A DNA stretch of 64,000 nt, from assembly GCA_011056555.1 (NCBI GenBank), contig DSEQ01000011.1, positions 29,431-93,430 on the forward strand, written 5' to 3'. The translations under genes were made by a program, and so were the position numbers. Source of the DNA: Candidatus Zixiibacteriota bacterium. Its GTDB lineage: Bacteria; Zixibacteria; MSB-5A5; JAABVY01. The notes under the pieces were generated by a model. It was given only the letters and a program-made list of their open reading frames with translations. It did no database searches and was not told the origin of the DNA. Below are positions 17,721 through 26,818 of the stretch, piece after piece (the first letter of the stretch is position 1; every line of letters begins with the position of its first letter).

Positions 17721-19064
17721 ATGTCCGCAAAAATACTTATTGTCGACGACGAAGAATCGATCCTGGCCTCCCTCTCAGGGCCGCTCGAGCGCGAGGGCTA
17801 CGAAGTTATTACATGTGAGAATGCCGCGAGAGCAAAAATGGAAAACGGCCGTGATGTTGACCTGTCGCTTCTGGATGTCTGGCTTCCTGATGGTGATGGG
17901 ATCGAGCTTCTGGAACAGTTCAGGAAACTCTACCCGCTCCAGGGCTTCATCATGATGTCCGGGCATTCCGATATCGAGACGGCTGTGAAAGCGGTCAAGA
18001 TGGGCGCGTATGATTTTCTGGAAAAGCCCCTTTCCCTTGATCGCGTGCTGATCTCGATCGAAAACGCGCTGGAAATGCGCCGTCTGGCACGGGAGAACCT
18101 CTCCTTCAAACGCGATAATGCCCGCAAGTATGAATTCGTGGGTGAATCGGATGAGATAGAGGAAATGAAGATCCTTATCGACCGCATCGCCCGAACCGAC
18201 AGCCGTGTATTGATCCGAGGCGAAAACGGCACCGGTAAGGAAATCGTCGCCAGAAATATTTTCTTCCGCAGCAACCGTGCCGACAAACCGTTTGTGGCAG
18301 TAAACTGCGCGGCCCTTCCCGACGAATTGATTGAATCCGAGCTCTTCGGTTTCCAGAAAGGCGCTTTCACAGGCGCGACATTTGCCCGCGGCGGCCGTTT
18401 CGAGGAAGCTGACGGCGGGACAATCTTTCTTGATGAAATCGGAGATATGTCGGATAAAACCCAGGCCAAGCTGCTGCGGGTTCTCGAGGAAGGTGAGGTG
18501 GAGCGTCTGGGAGGCGGCAAACCGAAAAAGATTGATGTGCGCGTAATCGCCGCCACCAACCGCAATCTGGAGAGAAAAATCGAGGAAGGCAGATTCCGGG
18601 AGGATCTATACTTCCGCCTGAACGTTGTGCCGATATACGTTCCTCCCTTGAGGCAGCATAAGGATGATATCCCGATCCTTGCGGAATACTTCATCAACCG
18701 TCTCTGCGAGGAATACGGTCATCGCCGTGTGAAGATATCCAGGCCGGCTTTAAATTCGCTTATGAAATACAATTACCCCGGCAACGTCCGCGAGCTGAAA
18801 AACATTATCGAACGGCTTCTGGTAACCGGCAACTTTTCCAATATCGGCAAGGAGGATGTTGACTTTGTATTGTCAACAGCATCGCTCAAGGGCCGTCAGG
18901 CTGAGCTGAAAACGGCGGTGGAGGAATTCGAGCGCAGTTTCATACTGGCGCGTATAAAGGAAACTAACGGCAACATGGCCGAGGCCGCGCGCCGTCTGGG
19001 CCTGGAAAGAAGCCATCTGTACAAGAAATTGAAAGGGCTGGGGCTGGAAATTAAAGAGTCTTGA
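17721..19064 (+). CDS. sigma54-dependent NtrC-family response regulator
   Basis: 447 residues. Receiver domain 1-120 with phospho-acceptor Asp52 (LLDVWLPDGDG) and Lys in FLEKPLS. AAA+ domain from about 145 with Walker A GENGTGKE, the sigma54-contact loop GAFTGA, Walker B GGTIFLDEIGD and arginine-finger region ATNRNLE. Fis-type HTH at 405-445 (NMAEAARRLGLERSHLYKKLKG). All functional motifs for sigma54 activation are present. It is the cognate partner of the kinase immediately upstream and is of the NtrX type. Confidence 0.94.
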   Translation: MSAKILIVDDEESILASLSGPLEREGYEVITCENAARAKMENGRDVDLSLLDVWLPDGDGIELLEQFRKLYPLQGFIMMSGHSDIETAVKAVKMGAYDFLEKPLSLDRVLISIENALEMRRLARENLSFKRDNARKYEFVGESDEIEEMKILIDRIARTDSRVLIRGENGTGKEIVARNIFFRSNRADKPFVAVNCAALPDELIESELFGFQKGAFTGATFARGGRFEEADGGTIFLDEIGDMSDKTQAKLLRVLEEGEVERLGGGKPKKIDVRVIAATNRNLERKIEEGRFREDLYFRLNVVPIYVPPLRQHKDDIPILAEYFINRLCEEYGHRRVKISRPALNSLMKYNYPGNVRELKNIIERLLVTGNFSNIGKEDVDFVLSTASLKGRQAELKTAVEEFERSFILARIKETNGNMAEAARRLGLERSHLYKKLKGLGLEIKES

Positions 19065-19065
19065 A

Positions 19066-20298
19066 TTATTCAGTCGAGATTTCCGGCTGCTTCAATGAAT
19101 CCGGCAGCACGTTCTTATAAATATATTCACCAATAATATTCCCCACAACTTCAGTACCGACCAGGGTGAAATGGATACCGTCATTCAGGAAAATATCCTC
19201 AAGATTATTCAGGCTGCCGATTCTTTTTTCTAAATCAAGCAGATAGGTGTTTTCGTCCGCGGCAACACCCCGCACCACATCATTGTAATTGCTGTGTAAT
19301 TCAATTACCGCCTGCTTGCTTTTAGCGTACTGATTCTTCACCAGATAATCCGGCACGCCCAGCCTGTAATACGAGGTCGGTGCAGTAATAAATATTACAG
19401 GCACCTCATGGCGCTCAAACCTGCTCTCGATCGCCTCCAGATTTTCCTCGTACTCATTGATCGGCACACGGACCTCATCAATTATCTCCACCTTCTCCCC
19501 TCCCGCAATCGGACGAGTCAGCTTGAAGAAAAATTGCAGGAGGCGTGAATTATGGTAGATGTGCCACATAAGTCCCGGATCGCCGGGAGACTTTGTCTCG
19601 GAATCAATCGAGCCGTAGGCCTGCCAGTGATCGTTCCATCCAAAGAAAACAACCGCCAGATCGGGCTGAAACTTTTCGGCATAAAGCCTGGCCATAATTT
19701 TGCCCTGATATGAACTGTATCCAGCCACAGCCATGGTAACGCATTCGACATACACATGGCCGTTGCCGAGCAGCATATTCAGGAAGCGCTCCACAAATCT
19801 GGGATACCCAAGCTGAGTGACTGAATCCCCGAGAAACAGGATCCGATAGACATTGGCCGGTTTGGGAATCTCGATCTCCTTATCCGGGAAACCGAAAGAA
19901 TTGACATTTTCATTCGAGGGTGGAAGCTTCCAGAACAAATTCTTGTCCGGGACAAAAATTGACCGCGCCTCCGGCCGCAGCACCGCGAACTGCTCCTCGG
20001 CCATATTGGCAATCCCGGACACATAGCTGAATCCGGCTACCCGCAGGGAAAGCTCGGGCACAATGATAAACAGATTCAGGACCGCGATAGTGAGCAGCCA
20101 TGAATATGATTTGCCGCACCTGTCGAGCACGTCAGCGACCCTTATCCCCAGAAAAAACAAGGCAGCCAGTATCGCAATCATAATCAGCCACTTCGCCGAA
20201 CTGAATAACAAAACTACAGAAAGCAGTATCGATACAATTAGCGAGAAGCTGTATATTGCTTTTGTAATACGCAGGTTTTTTTTCTTCTCGGAATCCAT
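19066..20298 (-). CDS. membrane-anchored SGNH/GDSL hydrolase
   Basis: 410 residues. Three hydrophobic helices in the first 85 residues place the catalytic part outside the cytoplasm. The SGNH blocks are present: block I FLGDSVTQLG (nucleophile Ser), block III VVFFGWNDHW (GxND), and block V NDGIHFTLVG (DxxH). It likely deacylates a polysaccharide or lipid; many similar proteins act on exported glycans. Its 3' end is one base from the response regulator gene's end (convergent). ATG 20298 is the only good start. Confidence 0.85.
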   Translation of the reverse strand: MDSEKKKNLRITKAIYSFSLIVSILLSVVLLFSSAKWLIMIAILAALFFLGIRVADVLDRCGKSYSWLLTIAVLNLFIIVPELSLRVAGFSYVSGIANMAEEQFAVLRPEARSIFVPDKNLFWKLPPSNENVNSFGFPDKEIEIPKPANVYRILFLGDSVTQLGYPRFVERFLNMLLGNGHVYVECVTMAVAGYSSYQGKIMARLYAEKFQPDLAVVFFGWNDHWQAYGSIDSETKSPGDPGLMWHIYHNSRLLQFFFKLTRPIAGGEKVEIIDEVRVPINEYEENLEAIESRFERHEVPVIFITAPTSYYRLGVPDYLVKNQYAKSKQAVIELHSNYNDVVRGVAADENTYLLDLEKRIGSLNNLEDIFLNDGIHFTLVGTEVVGNIIGEYIYKNVLPDSLKQPEISTE

Positions 20299-20385
20299 TT
20301 ACCCATCCCAGATAGAGGGACAATATAAAGTGTCTTTGGTTCAATCAAAACAAAAATCTTATGGGTGATCTTTTCGTGGTTTCTT

Positions 20386-20454
20386 TCATTCTGAGGAACG
20401 AAGCGACTAGGAATCTCCATCACTCAAAAAGATTCTTCACTTCGTCCAGAATGA
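20386..20454. repeat. dispersed repeat with inverted ends, CATTCTGAG type
   Basis: Perfect 8-base inverted ends TCATTCTG / CAGAATGA enclose about 53 bases with GAACGAAGCGAC...CTTCGTC. The same CATTCTGAG...GCGAAGAATCTC core recurs at 63888-63913. Such sequences are dispersed, non-coding elements in many environmental genomes and have no known gene. Confidence 0.6.
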
Positions 20455-20628
20455 CAGGATTCTTGAAAACGCTGTGAGTTTTTGATACCTGTCAAATGTC
20501 AAAGACATCTGACCTATATCTGCAGTCCACAGGGTGCCCCAAGTTTCAGCTTGGGATATTATGGTTCAACAAACCCAATCTAAAGGGCTGGTTGAAAAGG
20601 CCAGCAATATAGAAATAAGAACCATACA

Positions 20629-20760
20629 CGTCATTCCGAGGGAGTCCCGCCGAAGGCGAGGACGACCGTGGGAATCTCCGCAGCTGCCCAAGAATAATCG
20701 CGGAGATCGCCAGGTCCGTCAGGAGCCGGATTCAAAATCGCTTCGCTCCCCACGATGACG
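20629..20760. repeat. dispersed repeat, CGTCATTCCGAG type
   Basis: Starts CGTCATTCCGAG and ends CCCACGATGACG, so the outer six bases are inverted repeats, with further GAATCTCC and GCTTCGCTCCCC cores that relate it to the 20386 element. Together these elements fill most of the 628-base gap between the SGNH hydrolase and the dehalogenase-like gene. No gene is seen there. Confidence 0.5.
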
Positions 20761-20870
20761 AATATCGATGCATTCAGGGTTTATCAACATGCCCTGGAGA
20801 TCGGGTCACCAAAACCAGAGTCTTTAATCTTAAAAATCCACAGAGACACAGCATCATTTATCTTGCCCAT

Positions 20871-20909
20871 CCATCAAATATTATTTAAGATTTATGCGTC
20901 ATTTGATGG
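20871..20909. repeat. inverted repeat, possible operator
   Basis: Perfect 9-base arms CCATCAAAT / ATTTGATGG with a 21-base spacer, just upstream of the chosen start (20927) of the dehalogenase-like gene. If translation instead begins at ATG 20894, the right arm is coding. Confidence 0.35.
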
Positions 20910-20926
20910 CAGCGGGAAAATCATCT

Positions 20927-22243
20927 ATGAACATAATTTACTTCTTCACAGGCATACTCATATTTCTGTTCTTTATCCAATTTGCAATTACATCAGTCAG
21001 GGAGAAAAAAACTCGTGCAATTATTGTCAGCCTGTCTTCTGCAATCCTGGTCGCCATGATCTGGTTTTCATGCTACATCCTGGCTCCCTCAAATAGTCCG
21101 CTTTTAGTAATTCCCATCGGTGTTGTGGTAATTTTGCTGGCTCTATATCTTTTGCCATATGGAAAACCGCAGGCCATCAAAACTAATCCAGCAGATGAAC
21201 GTGTCGATGAGCGCGATATTATGTTCGCGCGTGAGGAGTATGAGCCGGGGAGTAAAAAATACGATGTTTATTACAAAATGCGTCCGGAGAATAAGAAGAT
21301 TGATGATAAGATTCGCAAGCTTCCGGCAATCTTAGAGCCGGGAGGACGGTATTATGATCCTGCTCTGGCAGATTATATAATAAGGCTCTTTGATTTTAAT
21401 GAATCGATGATTGCGATGGTTGATGGCGATGTTAATCCGAAAAAAGAGGACATAAATCCCTCGGCAATGACCAAACAGATTAAACAAATGACATTAGACC
21501 TTGGCGCTGATGAGGTCGGAGTTGCTGGTCTGAATCCGGCCTGGGTCTATTCACATGCCGGGCGCGGCCCCAAAGAATGGGGCTCTCCGATTGAGAATAA
21601 TCACAATTATGCCATTGCCTTTACGCTCGAGATGGATTACGGCCATGTTGAGAAAAGCCCGTATCTAACAATCACAGAGGAGACTGCCAGGCAGTATATG
21701 CACGGCGCCCTAATTTCAATCAAGTTGGCTGATTATATCCGTTCGCTGGGATATCCGGCGCGCGCCCATATCGCCGGAAGCAACTACCAGATTATGCTGC
21801 CGCCCGTTGCTTATGACGCCGGTTTGGGCGAACTGGGACGGCATGGCTATTTGATCTCGCCCAAATATGGTTCGCGAGTCCGTCTCGGAGCGGTCACCAC
21901 CGACTTACCCCTGATAGCCGACAAGCCAATTGCTTTCGGAGTCCAGGACTTCTGCGAGAAATGCAAGAAATGTGCAGTGAACTGCCCTTCAAACGCGATA
22001 CCATACGGAGATAGAACTACAGTCCGCGGAATCGAAAAATGGCAGCTTGATATGGAAGCCTGCCTGATGGCATGGCGCGCGCTTGGAAGCGACTGCGGAC
22101 TCTGTATGAAATCCTGCCCATTCAGCCATCCGCCCGCATTCGTCCATGACATAGTCCGCCTGGGAATCAAAAACTCCCCCCTCGCCCGCAAAATCTCTGT
22201 TTGGGGCGATGATTTGTTTTATGGTAAGAAGGCAAAATATTGA
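20927..22243 (+). CDS. membrane-anchored reductive dehalogenase-like iron-sulfur protein
   Basis: 438 residues. Three hydrophobic helices occupy residues 1-80, replacing the Tat signal and separate RdhB anchor of respiratory enzymes. The rest is RdhA-like: a corrinoid-binding-fold region with LGELGRHGYLISPKYGSRVR, then a ferredoxin domain with Cys343-x2-C-x2-C-x3-C-P (CEKCKKCAVNCP) and a second group from Cys390 (CGLCMKSCP). Family members use cobalamin and two 4Fe-4S clusters to remove halogens, but distant homologues have unknown substrates. No rdhB is near. ATG 20894 is an alternative start. Confidence 0.8.
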   Translation: MNIIYFFTGILIFLFFIQFAITSVREKKTRAIIVSLSSAILVAMIWFSCYILAPSNSPLLVIPIGVVVILLALYLLPYGKPQAIKTNPADERVDERDIMFAREEYEPGSKKYDVYYKMRPENKKIDDKIRKLPAILEPGGRYYDPALADYIIRLFDFNESMIAMVDGDVNPKKEDINPSAMTKQIKQMTLDLGADEVGVAGLNPAWVYSHAGRGPKEWGSPIENNHNYAIAFTLEMDYGHVEKSPYLTITEETARQYMHGALISIKLADYIRSLGYPARAHIAGSNYQIMLPPVAYDAGLGELGRHGYLISPKYGSRVRLGAVTTDLPLIADKPIAFGVQDFCEKCKKCAVNCPSNAIPYGDRTTVRGIEKWQLDMEACLMAWRALGSDCGLCMKSCPFSHPPAFVHDIVRLGIKNSPLARKISVWGDDLFYGKKAKY

Positions 22244-22285
22244 TATGGAAAATATGAGCTGTAGGTCGAAAGTCAGAGATTTAAT

Positions 22286-24430
22286 CTACTTCAGCCCCTT
22301 CATCGATAGCGAAATCCGGTTGCGCTCCAGGTCAATCGAAAGAACTTTAACCTTGACCTTCTGGTTGACACGTACCACTGTCGAGGGCTCCTCGACATAT
22401 TTATCCGCAAGCTGGCTTTTATGCACCAGACCGTCCTGGTGAACCCCTATATCGACAAACGCACCGAAATTGGTAACATTCGTGACGATTCCCGGCAGGA
22501 CCATATTCTCCTTCAAGTCCCCAATGCTGTTAACATTCTCAGCAAAGCTGAAGACCTCGAATTCCTGGCGCGGGTCGCGTCCCGGCTTGGCAAGCTCATT
22601 CATGATGTCCTTCAGAGTGGGCATGCCGATCGTATCGGTCATGTACTTCTTCAAATCAATCCGTTTACGTAAATCTTCCGATTCCATCAAATCCTCAACC
22701 GTACATCCCAGATCCTTTGCCATACGGTTGACTATGTGATAACTCTCCGGATGCACCGCGCTTTTATCCAGCGGATTTTCGGCATCCCGAATCCGCAGGA
22801 AGCCTGCCGCCTGCTCAAATGCTTTGGGGCCGAACTTCGGCACCTCCATCAATTCCTCGCGCGTCTTAAAATCACCATGCTCATCCCTGTACTCAATAAT
22901 TTTCTGGGCCAGATGCGGCCCCACCCCGGAGACATAGGTCAGAAGCTGTTTGCTGGCAGTGTTTAGCTCCACCCCGACAGCATTCACGCAGGACATGACA
23001 GTATCATCGAGGCTCTGCTTCAGGGCTGACTGGTCGACATCATGCTGGTACTGCCCGACCCCGATCGACTTGGGATCGATCTTCACAAGTTCCGAGAGCG
23101 GATCCATCAGGCGGCGTCCGATGGAAATTGCCCCGCGCACAGTCAGATCATAATCGGGAAATTCCTCCCGCGCCACATCGGATGCCGAATAAACCGAGGC
23201 GCCGGCCTCATTGACCATGACTGTGATGATCTCCTTTGGAAGATCGAGTTTTCGGATGAATGATTCGGTCTCGCGACCCGCGGTACCATTTCCGATAGCG
23301 ATAGCCTCGATTCTAAAGCGCTGGCAAAGAGCCTCAATTGCTTCAGCCGATTCCTCCTCTTTGAAATCCGGCTCATGCGGGAATATGGTCGTATTATACA
23401 TCGGATTGCCCTGGCGATCGAGGCAGACGACCTTGCACCCGGTTCTGAATCCTGGATCAATCGCCAGAATGTTTTTCTGTCCCAGTGGCGGCGACAAAAG
23501 CAGCTCTCGAAGATTCTCGGCAAAAACTCTGATCGCCTCATCATCGGCGATCTTTTTATATTCGTTACGAATTTCGGTCTCCATCGAGGGCGCCAGAAGG
23601 CGTTTGTATGAATCCCTGATCGCGAGCCTGACCTGCTCCAAGGTCTGGTAGTTCCCATCCACAAACAGCTTATTCAGAAGGCGAATCGCATCCTCTTCAG
23701 CGGGCAGGATATGAAAGGATAAATTCCCCTCCTTCTCGCCGCGCATCACCGCCAGCACACGATGTGTGGCCGCCCTTTTTATCGGCTCCTCCCAGTCAAA
23801 ATAGTCGCGGTATTTGGTGGCCTCTTCCTCCTTACCCAAAGCCACTTTCGATTTCAAGCGGCCCTTCTCATGAAAAAGCTCGCGTATGCGTGAACGCGCG
23901 GTCATATCCTCATTGATCCACTCGGCTATGATATCGCGTGCGCCGGAAAGAGCATCCTCGATATTCTCGACTTCCTTTTCAGGATCGATAAATTTCTCTG
24001 CTTCTCTATCTATCTTGATATTCTCCTGCGCAAAGATCATCTCGGCCAGTGGCTCCAGACCTTTTTCTTTTGCGATGATCGCCCGTGTACGGCGCCTGGG
24101 CTTATAGGGAAGGTAGATGTCCTCGAGTCTGGCCATTGTCTCTGCGGCCATTATTTTGTCCTGTATCTCCTCGGTCAGAAGCTCGCGCTCATCCAGGGAT
24201 TTGAGTATCGCATCGCGGCGCTTGTCCAGCTCCCGCAGCTGCTGAACCCGGTCACGGATTCTGGTAATTTGCACTTCATCCAGTGAGCCGGTAGCCTCCT
24301 TGCGGTAACGAGCTATGAACGGCACAGTGGCGCCGTCATCAAGAAGTTCAATTGTCGCGCCCACCTGATGCTGCCCCAGGTCAAGTTCACGCGCAATTAT
24401 GGCTATGTGCAAAGCCGGACGATCTTCCAA
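22286..24430 (-). CDS. tex: Tex-like S1 RNA-binding transcription accessory protein
   Basis: 714 residues. N-terminal helical region with ATVPFIARYRKEATGSLDE, the YqgF-like RNase H fold around residues 315-440 (LAIDPGFRTGCKV), helix-hairpin-helix repeats (LTYVSGVGPHLAQKI), and a C-terminal S1 domain (GIVTNVTNFGAFVDIGVHQDGLVH). Tex binds nucleic acid and influences transcription and stress tolerance. The start is a TTG at 24430 with GAGGAG six bases upstream; there is no ATG nearby in frame. Length is close to the family norm of 720-780. Confidence 0.94.
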   Translation of the reverse strand: MEDRPALHIAIIARELDLGQHQVGATIELLDDGATVPFIARYRKEATGSLDEVQITRIRDRVQQLRELDKRRDAILKSLDERELLTEEIQDKIMAAETMARLEDIYLPYKPRRRTRAIIAKEKGLEPLAEMIFAQENIKIDREAEKFIDPEKEVENIEDALSGARDIIAEWINEDMTARSRIRELFHEKGRLKSKVALGKEEEATKYRDYFDWEEPIKRAATHRVLAVMRGEKEGNLSFHILPAEEDAIRLLNKLFVDGNYQTLEQVRLAIRDSYKRLLAPSMETEIRNEYKKIADDEAIRVFAENLRELLLSPPLGQKNILAIDPGFRTGCKVVCLDRQGNPMYNTTIFPHEPDFKEEESAEAIEALCQRFRIEAIAIGNGTAGRETESFIRKLDLPKEIITVMVNEAGASVYSASDVAREEFPDYDLTVRGAISIGRRLMDPLSELVKIDPKSIGVGQYQHDVDQSALKQSLDDTVMSCVNAVGVELNTASKQLLTYVSGVGPHLAQKIIEYRDEHGDFKTREELMEVPKFGPKAFEQAAGFLRIRDAENPLDKSAVHPESYHIVNRMAKDLGCTVEDLMESEDLRKRIDLKKYMTDTIGMPTLKDIMNELAKPGRDPRQEFEVFSFAENVNSIGDLKENMVLPGIVTNVTNFGAFVDIGVHQDGLVHKSQLADKYVEEPSTVVRVNQKVKVKVLSIDLERNRISLSMKGLK

Positions 24431-24544
24431 AGCTGTCTCCTCGAATTCTGATGAGGATGAAAATAATTGATAATTGCCTTTTGGTCAAGCTATTGCGTTT
24501 ACATACGTAATCTAAAGGGCTTGTTGATAAACCCTGATGGCGTA

Positions 24545-24723
24545 GCGTTGGGTCTTGATTCCTTCGCAGACGGAATTGTGACCCAACGCAAATGCCTGCT
24601 ATATAATAAGGCGCAGGGTCACACCCCCAGATTCCATCGAGTGCCAAGACCCTGCGCGACAAAAGTACCTTTTTCAACACGCCCTGAATCCTGGGTAGCA
24701 CGCCCAAACTCGCTTTGGGCGTG
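24545..24723. repeat. three-hairpin repeat element, copy A
   Basis: Three successive stem-loops: GCGTTGGGTC / GACCCAACGC (24545-24589), GCGCAGGGTC / GACCCTGCGC (24611-24657) and CACGCCCAAA / TTTGGGCGTG (24699-24723). The same three stems in the same order and similar spacing occur at 52461-52641, although loop sequences differ. The 432-base gap between tex and the sod terminator otherwise contains no gene. Confidence 0.75.
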
Positions 24724-24792
24724 ATCAAAACTGCCGCCTGCCGGAACTCAGATTGGGCAGGCCGCCACCACCCGGTTTATTTCGTGCGAGGC

Positions 24793-24822
24793 AAAAAAAA
24801 GCATCCGGCCGAAGCCGGATGC
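24793..24822 (-). terminator. rho-independent terminator of the superoxide dismutase gene
   Basis: Minus strand stem GCATCCGGC-TTCG-GCCGGATGC followed by eight T (24800-24793), about 40 bases after the sod stop. Confidence 0.92.
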
Positions 24823-24862
24823 CGGGAATTAAGTAGCCCACTTTTACATTGTTTCAAATCAA

Positions 24863-25489
24863 CTACCTTACAAATTTCTTGTAACGGTCGTTGATTCGGC
24901 CCCAATGTAAATTATCCATAAAATTATCGATATACTTGGCACGGCCCGGGCCATCCTTGTGGTAATAGGCATGCTCGAAGACGTCCAGTGAAATCAGCGG
25001 TATGCCGCCCCAGATGGCGCCGTACTGGTGTTCATCGACCAGCACATTCATCAGCCTGCCGCTGTAGAGCTGGTCCCAGACCAGAAGTCCCCATCCGGAA
25101 AGCTTGGCCGCAAAAGCGGTCTGTTTGAAATCCTTCTTCCAGTTTTCGATGCTGCCGAATTCCTTTTCGATTGCAGAGACAATATCGGGACCTTTAGAGG
25201 TATCACCATCACCACCCAGGACTTCCCAGTATATATCATGCAAAAGCGCACCGGAATGATTCCAGGTCAGCCTGCGCTTGAGTTCCCCAAACTCGGACCA
25301 GTTGCCGTTGGCCGCATCAACATCGGCCTTCTCCAGAGCCTGCTCAATTTTGTTGAGAAATGTGACATAGCCCTTGTGATGTGTGTTGTAGTGCCAGTCA
25401 GTCGTCTCCGGGGAAACAACATTCTTTAAAAGCTTTTTGGCCTCATCGTCGGAATAAGGCCTCGGATTAAATTTCCATTCATAAGCCAT
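24863..25489 (-). CDS. sodB: Fe/Mn superoxide dismutase
   Basis: 208 residues with no signal peptide, so cytoplasmic. Converts superoxide to peroxide and oxygen. Metal-site stretches are visible: HYNTHHKGYV near residue 33, WNHSGALLHDIYW near 78, WDQLYS and DVFEHAYYHKD for the Asp/His ligands. Metal preference cannot be told by eye. AAGGAG lies seven bases before the ATG, and a strong terminator follows, so it is probably a single-gene unit. Confidence 0.93.
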   Translation of the reverse strand: MAYEWKFNPRPYSDDEAKKLLKNVVSPETTDWHYNTHHKGYVTFLNKIEQALEKADVDAANGNWSEFGELKRRLTWNHSGALLHDIYWEVLGGDGDTSKGPDIVSAIEKEFGSIENWKKDFKQTAFAAKLSGWGLLVWDQLYSGRLMNVLVDEHQYGAIWGGIPLISLDVFEHAYYHKDGPGRAKYIDNFMDNLHWGRINDRYKKFVR

Positions 25490-25718
25490 GATTACTCTCC
25501 TTTTTTTATTGTAGACCTGTGCAAAATTTCTGATATAATTCCTTATGAGCTATAGTATTACACGATCACCTCGAAAACTTTGAATTCATCTTCATAGCAC
25601 CCGTCCAAATAGTAATCTATATAAACTGTGCTTAAATACTATTGTTCCTTATTTGGATAAAAAAAGTGTACTTTTTAGTAAAGATTGAGCTGTGGAGTGT
25701 TATCGATTATATTCAACC

Positions 25719-26678
25719 TCAAGCGAGGACATGTTTTTTGAACCAATCCAGGGTTTCCCGATTGGCATCCTGCATAGGGGTGGGCTTGAAGTGGGGAAGC
25801 ATACCCCTGAGTTTATCATCATTGAGTTGAATATTATTCTCAAACAGATACGCCATCTCTTTTATTTCCCTCACAATCGGTACAAATGGGCTCAGGATTG
25901 TAATTGCCAATTTTGAGATGGTCTTGATTTTCGGCTGTGTGCCGGCCAGCTCGGCGATCTTGCGCAGCCAGTGTTCGACCGAGCTCACCGTAATTCCGCC
26001 AAAATTGATTTCCTCATAGTTGGCCAGGTCCTCACGATACATCAAGCGCACAAATAGCTCTCCCGCATCGAGAATATAGACGAGCTGATGGGGGATGTCG
26101 GTCCTGATCAGCCATTTCATCGGTTTGCCTTCAAGAGCATTCTTGAATATTGGCATCATCAGGCCATTGGTAACATTGGGGCCGAAGAAATCCGGGAGAC
26201 GCAGCAGTAACACACGGCAGCCACCTTCGATCACAGCGTCCTTGAGCATCAGCTCAAGCTCAACCCTGATTCTTCCCTTTTTTGTGATTGGCGCCGGTTT
26301 CGAATCTTCATAGATGGGCGAGGTCATGCCGTAGTTATATACATTGCCGGGAAACAGAATTGTGGCCTTATTTTCCCGCGCCGCGTTGATCACATTTCGA
26401 GTGGCATTTTCCATATTGCCTTCCCACTTGTCATAGGGGAAATTGATACCGTGAAAAATGAAATTTTTGCCCTTTGCCAGTTTGGAAACCAGCCTGGAAT
26501 CCAAAGCATCACCCTCAGCAACTTCCAGCTTTGGATTCTCACCGAAAAGATTCAGAGCCTTCTCGCGCTTTCTCACCAGTGCGGTCACCGGCCTGCCTGT
26601 CTCCAGTAGTTTTGTTACGAATGCCGAACCGATCGAACCGGTCGCCCCCAGAACCAGACAATATGAATTAGCGTCCAA
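25719..26678 (-). CDS. NAD(P)-dependent SDR / epimerase-like protein
   Basis: 319 residues, extended or atypical SDR. The N-terminal Rossmann motif LVLGATGSIGSAFV (GxTGxxG) binds NAD(P). The active-site region reads NVYNYG instead of the usual YxxxK, and LLRLPDFFGPNVTNG resembles nucleoside-diphosphate-sugar epimerases that have lost canonical catalysis. The start is TTG 26678 with AAAGGAG eight bases upstream; no near ATG exists. Substrate unknown. There is no operon partner. Confidence 0.78.
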   Translation of the reverse strand: MDANSYCLVLGATGSIGSAFVTKLLETGRPVTALVRKREKALNLFGENPKLEVAEGDALDSRLVSKLAKGKNFIFHGINFPYDKWEGNMENATRNVINAARENKATILFPGNVYNYGMTSPIYEDSKPAPITKKGRIRVELELMLKDAVIEGGCRVLLLRLPDFFGPNVTNGLMMPIFKNALEGKPMKWLIRTDIPHQLVYILDAGELFVRLMYREDLANYEEINFGGITVSSVEHWLRKIAELAGTQPKIKTISKLAITILSPFVPIVREIKEMAYLFENNIQLNDDKLRGMLPHFKPTPMQDANRETLDWFKKHVLA

Positions 26679-26818
26679 TGTTTTGCTCCTTTTATTGCTT
26701 ATCCCTTTTTAGCTTATTTAAGAGATATCATCCCTTCCCGGTCCCATAGTTTTCTCCGGGATTCAGTTTACTAAATTGTAATGCTGCCTGTCAATGGATA
26801 AAAGTGATGTTCCCGCAG

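Noticed and set aside
20534..20758. 74-codon plus frame in the repeat region
   Set aside because: It is Arg/Gly/Ser-rich translation of repeat sequence with no start signal.
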